Shown: piece by piece, positions 1 through 5,546 of the stretch
How the letters are laid out: each line of letters begins with the position of its first letter
Numbering within the stretch: position 1 is the stretch's first letter
Assembly: GCA_020630895.1 (NCBI GenBank)
Contig: JAHDII010000116.1
Span: forward strand, 1-8,833
Direction of reading: 5' to 3'
DNA: 8,833 nucleotides
Source: Saprospiraceae bacterium
GTDB lineage: Bacteria; Bacteroidota; Bacteroidia; Chitinophagales; Saprospiraceae
Position numbers and translations under genes: made by a program
The notes under the pieces: generated by a model
What the model saw: the letters and a program-made list of their open reading frames with translations, nothing else
What the model was told of the DNA's origin: nothing
The model's database searches: none

Positions 1-60
1 TCCAATTTATTTGATGAAAATAATAAAACAAAGTTATCTGATTATAACTCATTTGCGTAA
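1..60 (+). CDS. Possible C-terminal tail of an upstream gene (partial)
   Basis: Frame 1 is open from the window edge to a TAA at 58-60 and gives 19 residues ending in LSDYNSFA. The mix of polar and acidic residues (Asp, Asn, Glu, Lys, Ser) looks like a genuine hydrophilic protein tail, and an inverted repeat that could act as a terminator follows at 117-135. Against this, frame 2 is also open over the same stretch (to a TAA at 65-67) and the piece is too short to judge. No family can be recognised. It may equally be intergenic DNA. Confidence 0.3.
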   Translation, partial: SNLFDENNKTKLSDYNSFA

Positions 61-116
61 AATGTAAATGAATCAATACTTATAAAGTCATATATTTTTT
101 AGAACTTTCTTTTATA

Positions 117-135
117 AAATTGACCTTGTCAATTT
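117..135. repeat. Inverted repeat, 8-bp stem and 3-nt loop; possible terminator or operator
   Basis: AAATTGAC (117-124) and GTCAATTT (128-135) are perfect reverse complements separated by CTT. The stem is the strongest hairpin in the upstream region. It lies 57 bases after the possible upstream stop codon, so it could end that transcript, but no convincing T-tract follows it on the + strand (ATCTAC). On the - strand the following bases read TATAAAAG, also a poor tail. An operator for the nqr promoter about 100 bases downstream is the alternative. The role is undecided. Confidence 0.4.
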
Positions 136-230
136 ATCTACAAATAAAACAAGTTAATTAGATTTTTTCTAAATAAGTAAAATCTACTTCAATTTCTTTT
201 CTATATCTGTAATCTATTTCTAAACTATTA

Positions 231-238
231 TATCTTTG
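231..238 (+). promoter_or_regulatory. Bacteroidota-type -7 promoter box for the nqr operon
   Basis: TATCTTTG matches the Bacteroidota primary-sigma -7 consensus TAnnTTTG exactly. Transcription would begin roughly at 243-246, giving a leader of about 60 bases before nqrA. A good -33 TTTG/TTG element is not visible at the expected 19-21 base spacing (the bases near 206-212 read TCTGTAA), so that half is weak. The rest of 61-230 is AT-rich and holds no gene that I can support. The box is well placed to drive all six nqr genes, since no other promoter of this quality appears before the terminator at 6901. Confidence 0.55.
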
Positions 239-252
239 TCGAAATTTTAAGG

Positions 253-266
253 AAATCTTAAGATTT
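253..266. promoter_or_regulatory. 14-bp perfect palindrome in the nqrA leader
   Basis: AAATCTTAAGATTT at 253-266 equals its own reverse complement. It begins 15 bases after the -7 box and ends 36 bases before the nqrA start, so it lies at or just past the expected transcription start. With no unpaired loop it would make a poor RNA hairpin, which fits a dimeric DNA-binding regulator better. In AT-rich DNA a chance palindrome remains possible. No known regulator motif is recognised. Confidence 0.35.
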
Positions 267-302
267 TATGATTTCTTATATTTTGTAAATCATTCAAAAC
301 GA

Positions 303-1943
303 ATGAATTTGAGAAATACAAACCATAAATTCGTCATTGTATTCAGCTTTATATTTTTAGCTGAAGCAACATTTGCACAATCACCAAATGGAAGTAGTGC
401 TTCTTCAGTACTCCTTTGGGTTGTTGGCATTATCATTTTATTTGCTCTTCTTTTTGTAGGAGACAGCCTTTTAAAATTAGAAGCTAAAAATGTAGATTCT
501 AAAAAGAAAGGAGTCAATTATTCTATTTTACCTCGTTTAGGAGAAATCTTTGGAAGCAAAGTCCCTGACTTTGTTCCTTCTGATAATTTACATGTTCTTC
601 AAAAAGGACATGATATCTTATTAGAAGGGGAAGCAGCTGCTAGAACAGATAAGCACATATCTCATTCTACAGCATTTGCAGTCAAACCAACAGATTTTTT
701 TGGAATTGCTCCTATTCCTAAATTGGTAATTAAAATTGGAGATCATGTAAAAGCAGGAGAACCTCTTTTTTATGATAAAAAGACTCCTGAAGTTAAATTT
801 TGTTCTCCTGTTAGTGGTGAAGTTATCGCTATTAATAGAGGAGCAAAACGATCTATAGCAGAAGTCGTAGTTCTTGCGGATGTCGATCAAGTGTATCAAC
901 CTATAGGTAGAAGAGATTTTGGTGGAATGACTAGAGAAGATTGGATGAGTTTTCTTGCTGAAAGTGGGGTTTTCCCAATGATTAAGAGAAGACCTTTTCA
1001 ATTGATAGCTCATCCTAGTGAAACTCCTAGAGATATCTTTGTTTCTACATTTGATTCTGCTCCTTTAGCACCTAATTCTAATTTTATAGTAAAAGGTAGA
1101 GAAGCTGCTTTCCAAAAAGGATTAGATATTTTGAATAAACTAACTGATGGCAGTGTTTATTTAGGATTAAATGCTAAAGAAGAACCTGTAAAAGCTTTTT
1201 CTGAAGCTGTAGGTGTTGAAAAACATTGGTTCCATGGTAAACATCCAGCAGGTAATGTGGGAGTGCAAATACATCATATTAAACCTATTAAAGGACAAGA
1301 TGTTGTTTGGACTTTAGATACTCAAGCTGTAATTACTATAGGAGCTTTAGTTTTAGAAGGAAAGTACAATGCAGAAAGAGTTGTTGCTATAACAGGTGCT
1401 GAATTAAAAGATCCTAAATATATTAGAACATTCCAAGGAGCTTCAGTAAGCAATTTGTTAAAAGATAATTTATCTGAAGAATCTGATAATATCCGTATTA
1501 TTTCAGGGGATGTGCTTAGTGGAAAAAAGATTGAAATCAATGGTTTCTTAGGATTCAATGATGATCAAATAACAGTGGTTAAAGAAGGAAATTATCACGA
1601 AATGTTTGGTTGGTTATTGCCTCTTGCTCCACGTCCTAGTGTTTCTCGTACACTACCTGGATTTTTAATGCCTAATTTTAAATATACAGCAGATACAAAT
1701 ACTCATGGAGAAGAAAGAGCATTTGTTGTAACAGGTCAATATGAAAAAGTATTACCTATGGATATTTATCCTCAACATTTAATGAAATCTATCCTTATGG
1801 GAGATTTTGAAAGAATGGAAGGATTAGGAATTAATGAATTAGCAGAAGAAGATGTTGCTTTATGTGAATTTGTTTGTACTTCTAAACAACCTCTTCAAGA
1901 AATCTTGAGAGATGGTTTAGATATGATGCATGAACAAGGCTAG
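303..1943 (+). CDS. nqrA: Na+-translocating NADH:quinone reductase subunit A with an N-terminal signal peptide and membrane anchor
   Basis: NqrA is a subunit of the respiratory Na+ pump; in Vibrio it is a soluble cytoplasmic subunit docked on NqrB near the quinone site. The NqrA core runs from about residue 98 to 546 (about 449 residues, the normal full length), with recognisable stretches such as VKFCSPVSGEVIAINRGAKR (165-184), HPAGNVG (314-320), EMFGW (433-437), GQYEKVLPMD (478-487) and EEDVALCEFVC (515-525). Before it come a signal peptide (1-25, hydrophobic core 10-20, likely cut TFA|Q), a short Ser/Gly-rich stretch, a transmembrane helix (about 36-57) and a basic linker (K58, K62, K67-69). 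This predicts an outside N-terminus and a cytoplasmic core. ATG 303 is the first start after an in-frame stop at 210, and codons 4-98 contain no ATG, GTG or TTG. First gene of the operon. No Shine-Dalgarno sequence is seen. Confidence 0.95.
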   Translation: MNLRNTNHKFVIVFSFIFLAEATFAQSPNGSSASSVLLWVVGIIILFALLFVGDSLLKLEAKNVDSKKKGVNYSILPRLGEIFGSKVPDFVPSDNLHVLQKGHDILLEGEAAARTDKHISHSTAFAVKPTDFFGIAPIPKLVIKIGDHVKAGEPLFYDKKTPEVKFCSPVSGEVIAINRGAKRSIAEVVVLADVDQVYQPIGRRDFGGMTREDWMSFLAESGVFPMIKRRPFQLIAHPSETPRDIFVSTFDSAPLAPNSNFIVKGREAAFQKGLDILNKLTDGSVYLGLNAKEEPVKAFSEAVGVEKHWFHGKHPAGNVGVQIHHIKPIKGQDVVWTLDTQAVITIGALVLEGKYNAERVVAITGAELKDPKYIRTFQGASVSNLLKDNLSEESDNIRIISGDVLSGKKIEINGFLGFNDDQITVVKEGNYHEMFGWLLPLAPRPSVSRTLPGFLMPNFKYTADTNTHGEERAFVVTGQYEKVLPMDIYPQHLMKSILMGDFERMEGLGINELAEEDVALCEFVCTSKQPLQEILRDGLDMMHEQG

Positions 1944-1949
1944 TATTTT

Positions 1950-1983
1950 TATTAATTAAATTAATATTTCAGTCATAACTGAA
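1950..1983 (+). repeat. Two adjacent inverted repeats in the nqrA-nqrB gap
   Basis: The 50-base gap contains TATTAATTAAATTAATA (1950-1966), symmetrical about one central base and made only of A and T, then a clearer hairpin, TTCAGT (1968-1973) and ACTGAA (1978-1983) around a CATA loop. The second ends 10 bases before the nqrB start, so it could affect ribosome access or mark a processing or stabilising site between cistrons. No T-tract follows, so it is not an intrinsic terminator. Confidence 0.4.
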
Positions 1984-1993
1984 TTAGAAATAA

Positions 1994-3349
1994 ATGAAAC
2001 CAATATTAAAATTTTTAGAGAAGATAGAGCCAGATAAAAAGAAGCATCCTTTTATGCACTCTCTTTTTGATGGTATTCACACCTTCCTATATGCACCAAA
2101 ATCGGTAACTAAAGGTGGTGTTCATATCAGAGATGGTATGGATTTAAAGAGAACCATGATTATGGTTGTACTTGCAATGCAACTATGTTATTTATTTGGT
2201 ACATATAATATAGGGCATCAACATTTTTATGCTCTAGGAGAATATACAGGATTCCTAGAAGGTTTTCATCTTAAATTAGTTCATGGTTTAATAAAAATGT
2301 TACCTATTTTTATTGTAGCTCATGTTGTCGGTTTAGGAATTGAATTCTGGTATGCTGCTAAAAAAGGACATGCTATTGAAGAAGGATTCCTTGTTTCTGG
2401 AGCATTAATTCCTTTATTGATGCCACCAGATATTCCTCTTTGGATGTTAGCTATTGCTGTAGCTTTTGCTGTAATTATTGGTAAAGAAGCTTTTGGAGGT
2501 ACAGGAATGAATATATTAAATGTTGCTTTATTAGCTCGTGTATTCATTTTCTTCGCTTATCCAACAGAAATTTCAGGTGATGAAGTTTGGATTTCTGGTA
2601 TTGTTAAAGAAGGAACAGATCACTACCAAGCAGCATATTATGCTCAAAGTGCTTTAGATTTTAAAGGGTATGCCCATCAATTTTTTGATATGCTCTTTGG
2701 CTGGATGGGGCTCGATACTTTTGATAATATATTTAGAAGTACGAATGCCGATATGACAACTGGAATGCTAGTAAATGCAGATACTTATTCAGGTGCTACT
2801 CCTTTAGCTATTGCTAAAAACGAAGGCTGGGCAGTATATAATTCTGTAGGAGAAATTACTGGAGGAGTATTGAACACATACTCTGAATCTCAAATGTTAT
2901 GGGGAGCTATTCCTGGTTCAATTGGAGAAACACCTAAATTATTTATCTTAATAGGTGCGGGTATGTTAATAGCAATGGGAATTGCAAGTTGGAGAATTAT
3001 GTTAGGAATGGTATTGGGTTGCATTGTTACAGGTTTTATGTTTAATGCAATGGCTGGACCAGAAATGAGTCCTTTCTTAGCTGTTCCTTGGTGGGCACAT
3101 TTTTATATGGGGAGTTTCTTATTTGCTATGGCATTTATGGCAACTGATCCAGTAACTGCTGCCTCAACTAATACAGGAAAATGGATATATGGATTTTTAA
3201 TAGGTATGATAGGATTGATTGTACGTGTTGTGAACCCTGCTTATCCTGAAGGATGGATGTTAGCTATTTTATTTATGAATGTATTTGCTCCTCTAATTGA
3301 TCATTATGTATTAGAAGCCAATATGAAAAAACGTATGAGCCATGCATAG
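1994..3349 (+). CDS. nqrB: Na+-translocating NADH:quinone reductase subunit B
   Basis: Integral membrane subunit with covalent FMN, riboflavin and the quinone site, central to Na+ transport. The 451 residues contain family hallmarks: VTKGGVHIRDGMDLKR (38-53), KEAFGGTGMNILN (164-176), the flavinylation motif SGAT (266-269, T269 carrying FMN), IPGSIGE (306-312), FMATDPVTA (381-389) and RVVNPAYPEGWMLAILF (411-427). Aligned by eye with remembered Vibrio NqrB, acidic residues D26, E117 and D436 match E28, E144 and D397, which have been linked to Na+ or quinone function. The inhibitor-site pair G140/G141 becomes G113/L114. Between SGD (194-196) and SGAT lie 69 residues, about 60 more than in Vibrio. 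Start ATG 1994 gives the conserved N-terminus; the end overlaps nqrC by 8 bases. Confidence 0.97.
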   Translation: MKPILKFLEKIEPDKKKHPFMHSLFDGIHTFLYAPKSVTKGGVHIRDGMDLKRTMIMVVLAMQLCYLFGTYNIGHQHFYALGEYTGFLEGFHLKLVHGLIKMLPIFIVAHVVGLGIEFWYAAKKGHAIEEGFLVSGALIPLLMPPDIPLWMLAIAVAFAVIIGKEAFGGTGMNILNVALLARVFIFFAYPTEISGDEVWISGIVKEGTDHYQAAYYAQSALDFKGYAHQFFDMLFGWMGLDTFDNIFRSTNADMTTGMLVNADTYSGATPLAIAKNEGWAVYNSVGEITGGVLNTYSESQMLWGAIPGSIGETPKLFILIGAGMLIAMGIASWRIMLGMVLGCIVTGFMFNAMAGPEMSPFLAVPWWAHFYMGSFLFAMAFMATDPVTAASTNTGKWIYGFLIGMIGLIVRVVNPAYPEGWMLAILFMNVFAPLIDHYVLEANMKKRMSHA

Positions 3350-4085
3350 TACTAGACAAATATATACTTTCGTTATAGGTATGACAGTAATTGTTGCCCT
3401 TATTTTAGCAGGTTTATCTACTGTATTAAAGCCTATACATCTTACAAATGAAGCTGTTTTTAATAAAAAAGCGATTCTTTCTGCTGTGTTACCTGGAGCA
3501 AAAGATTTAACAGATGAACAGGTTGAAGAACAATTTAAAACTGTAGAACAAATGGTTTTAGATTATAAAGGAGCAATTAAAACTAAAGATGAAGTAAAGA
3601 AACTTCGCAATTTTAAAGATAAAGAAGGAAAAGCAGAAGATTTGGATTTATCTAAGGAGAAAAAACGTAATGAGAAAGATCGTTTATATCCTTTATATAA
3701 ATTTGTAACAGATAAAAACGAAACACTTTTTATTACAGCTGTAAGAGGAAGTGGTCTTTGGGATGAAATTTGGGGTTATATCGCTATCAAAGATGATTTC
3801 AATACTATTTATGGAACATCTTTTGACCATAAAGCAGAAACTCCAGGTTTAGGAGCGGAGATAAAAGATAACCCTACTTTTCCTAATAGTTTTAAAGGAA
3901 AACAATTATATAATAAAGATGGAGAATTTGTTTCTGTATTAGTCAAAAAAGGAGGAGCGGATAAAACGGATAAAAATGCTGTTGATGGCATTTCTGGTGC
4001 TACAGTAACTTGTGATGGTGTGACTGATATGTTGAAAAAAGGATTACAATATTATATGCCTTATTTCGATACATTAAAGAAATAG
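3342..4085 (+). CDS. nqrC: Na+-translocating NADH:quinone reductase subunit C (FMN-binding)
   Basis: Single-span membrane subunit whose periplasmic domain carries a covalently bound FMN, passing electrons between the NqrD/E Fe-S centre and NqrB. The 247 residues show one N-terminal transmembrane helix (about 7-27), a charged Lys/Glu-rich stretch (about 78-113) and the FMN-binding domain: GSGLWDEIWGYIAI (136-149), AETPGLGAEI (165-174) and DGISGATVT (215-223). T221 in SGAT is the expected attachment residue for FMN transfer by ApbE. Length is near the Vibrio protein (about 257). The ATG overlaps the nqrB stop (ATGCATAG), which implies translational coupling and matched amounts of B and C. No ApbE gene lies in this window. 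Confidence 0.96.
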   Translation: MHSTRQIYTFVIGMTVIVALILAGLSTVLKPIHLTNEAVFNKKAILSAVLPGAKDLTDEQVEEQFKTVEQMVLDYKGAIKTKDEVKKLRNFKDKEGKAEDLDLSKEKKRNEKDRLYPLYKFVTDKNETLFITAVRGSGLWDEIWGYIAIKDDFNTIYGTSFDHKAETPGLGAEIKDNPTFPNSFKGKQLYNKDGEFVSVLVKKGGADKTDKNAVDGISGATVTCDGVTDMLKKGLQYYMPYFDTLKK

Positions 4086-4134
4086 AAATAAATTTCCTCA
4101 TTAATTAAGAAACAGTTTTTAAAACCGATATATA

Positions 4135-4866
4135 ATGGCTGAAACTGCAATTCAAGAAAAAGAACCTTTATTTAGCAGTAAGGAAAGAAAATTACTTACA
4201 GATCCCTTGAGTACCAATAACCCTGTTACTGTACAGGTATTAGGTATTTGTTCAGCATTAGCTGTTACTACGCTTTTTTATAAAGCCCTAGTAATGTCTG
4301 TTGCTGTAGTATTTGTTTGTGCTTTTGCGAATTTAATTACTTCTCTAATTAGAGCCCACATACCGAAGCAAGTACGTATGATTGTTCAATTAGTAATTAT
4401 TGCTACATTAGTAACTATAGTAGAATTAGTATTAAAAGCATTAAACTATCCTATTTATAAAGAATTATCTGTATTTATTGGATTAATTATTACCAATTGT
4501 ATCATCATGGGACGTTTAGAAGCTTTTGCTTTATCTAACAAACCATGGCGTTCATTTTTAGATGGTATAGGTAATGGTTTAGGATATGGATTTATACTAT
4601 TAGTGGTGGCTTTTTTCCGTGAAATTTTCGGAAAAGGTACTTTATTTGCAGGTAGCCCTGCGGAATTAAAATTAATAGGAAAAAGTATTCCTTCTGAAAA
4701 TATTGAATACATGATTAATACAGCAGCTACGTCTGGTTGGGAGTCATGGTTTTCTTGGTATGCTAATAATAACTTAATGGTATTACCTGCTTCAGCGATG
4801 TTTGTAATAGGTATTGTTATTTGGGTACAACGTAGCTGGAATAAAGATTTAGTAGACATTTCCTAA
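4135..4866 (+). CDS. nqrD: Na+-translocating NADH:quinone reductase subunit D
   Basis: Integral membrane subunit that pairs with NqrE; together they hold a 2Fe-2S cluster within the membrane through two cysteines each. Here the cysteines are C39 (QVLGICSALAVTT) and C122 (LIITNCIIMGR), in the two inverted half-repeats typical of this family. Other hallmarks are SLIRAHIPKQVR (70-81) and DGIGNGLGYGF (143-153), with D143 matching the acidic residue tied to Na+ transport in Vibrio; E97 replaces an aspartate there. The 243 residues exceed the usual length of about 210 because of a longer N-terminus and an enlarged loop at about 172-211, which contains several Trp and Tyr. ATG 4135 follows a 49-base gap after nqrC with no Shine-Dalgarno sequence. 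NqrD resembles RnfE, but the surrounding nqrA and nqrF settle the assignment. Confidence 0.95.
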   Translation: MAETAIQEKEPLFSSKERKLLTDPLSTNNPVTVQVLGICSALAVTTLFYKALVMSVAVVFVCAFANLITSLIRAHIPKQVRMIVQLVIIATLVTIVELVLKALNYPIYKELSVFIGLIITNCIIMGRLEAFALSNKPWRSFLDGIGNGLGYGFILLVVAFFREIFGKGTLFAGSPAELKLIGKSIPSENIEYMINTAATSGWESWFSWYANNNLMVLPASAMFVIGIVIWVQRSWNKDLVDIS

Positions 4867-4879
4867 GATTTGAAATGAG

Positions 4880-4896
4880 TAGAAACCTTATTTCTA
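4880..4896 (+). repeat. Small inverted repeat in the nqrD-nqrE gap
   Basis: TAGAAA (4880-4885) and TTTCTA (4891-4896) are reverse complements around a CCTTA loop. The repeat is followed by an unpaired A-rich stretch of nine A residues (4906-4914) directly before the nqrE ATG, the kind of A-rich leader often used in place of a Shine-Dalgarno sequence in Bacteroidota. A 6-bp AT-rich stem is weak by itself; it is listed because similar elements occur in two other gaps of this operon. Confidence 0.35.
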
Positions 4897-4914
4897 ATTA
4901 CTAACAAAAAAAAA

Positions 4915-5508
4915 ATGGATTTTATAAACTTATTTTTAAAGGCGGCATTTGTAGAAAACATGGTATTAGCCTATTTCTTAGGAATGTGTTCTTATTTAGC
5001 CGTTTCCAAAACAATTAAAACAGCTTTTGGTCTAGGGTTAGCTGTAATATTTGTATTGGCAATTACAATGCCTGTAAACTGGATTATTAATGAATGGTTA
5101 TTAGCAGATACAGGTATTTTTGGTACAGATTTAACTTTCTTACGTTTCATCTTATTTATTGCTGTTATTGCATCAATGGTACAATTAGTTGAAATGATTG
5201 TAGAGAAATTTTCTCCTTCATTATATAATTCTTTAGGTATTTTCTTACCTCTTATTACTGTAAACTGTGCCATCTTAGGAGGCTCTTTATTTATGGTATC
5301 AAGAGAATATAATTTAGGAGATTCAATAGCATTTGGTTTAGGTTCTGGCTTTGGTTGGTTCTTAGCTATTATTGCTATTGCCGCTATTAGAGAAAAAATT
5401 CGTTATTCGAATGTTCCTCCAGCACTTCGTGGCTTAGGAATGGCATTTATTCTTACAGGATTAATGGGAATTGCTTTTATGGCTCTAATGGGAATTAAAT
5501 TAGATTAA
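4915..5508 (+). CDS. nqrE: Na+-translocating NADH:quinone reductase subunit E
   Basis: Integral membrane partner of NqrD, of inverted topology, sharing the intramembrane 2Fe-2S centre. The 197 residues match the normal length (about 198). C25 in FLGMCSYLAVSK and C118 in PLITVNCAILGG are the expected cluster ligands. E93 in VQLVEMIVEKFSP corresponds to the Vibrio glutamate linked to Na+ transport. YNSLGIFLPLITVNCA, AIREKIRYSNVPPALRGLG and about six hydrophobic segments complete the family pattern. NqrE resembles RnfA, but context makes it NqrE. The start ATG follows a run of nine A residues, with no Shine-Dalgarno sequence. Confidence 0.96.
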   Translation: MDFINLFLKAAFVENMVLAYFLGMCSYLAVSKTIKTAFGLGLAVIFVLAITMPVNWIINEWLLADTGIFGTDLTFLRFILFIAVIASMVQLVEMIVEKFSPSLYNSLGIFLPLITVNCAILGGSLFMVSREYNLGDSIAFGLGSGFGWFLAIIAIAAIREKIRYSNVPPALRGLGMAFILTGLMGIAFMALMGIKLD

Positions 5509-5512
5509 TATA

Positions 5513-5527
5513 GTATTATTATAATAC
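5513..5527 (+). repeat. Small inverted repeat in the nqrE-nqrF gap
   Basis: GTATTAT and ATAATAC (5513-5527) are reverse complements about a single central T; as RNA a 5-bp stem with a 5-base loop is more realistic. It sits seven bases beyond the nqrE stop and 19 bases before the nqrF start. It is nearly all A and T, so chance is a serious alternative. Confidence 0.3.
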
Positions 5528-5546
5528 AAAATTTAAAACCAATAAT

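Noticed and set aside
159..186. Inverted repeat TAGATTTT / AAAATCTA with 12-base spacer
   Set aside because: Almost pure A/T arms in very AT-rich DNA with a long spacer; chance is the simpler explanation.
621..1013. Long reverse-strand open frame inside nqrA
   Set aside because: It lies wholly within a confidently assigned gene; its protein is low-complexity (Ser/Arg/Phe rich) with no recognisable family and has no promoter or spacing of its own.
4115..4125. Symmetrical GTTTT-T-AAAAC in the nqrC-nqrD gap
   Set aside because: A one-base centre cannot form a stable RNA loop and the arms are too short and AT-rich to support a site.
4455..4859. Reverse-strand open frame opposite nqrD
   Set aside because: Mirrors the codon pattern of nqrD; no family resemblance and no independent signals.
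4135..5508. Assignment of the D/E pair to an Rnf complex (rnfE/rnfA)
   Set aside because: The subunits are paralogues, but an NqrA and an NqrF with an FAD/NAD reductase domain flank them and no RnfB or RnfC is present.
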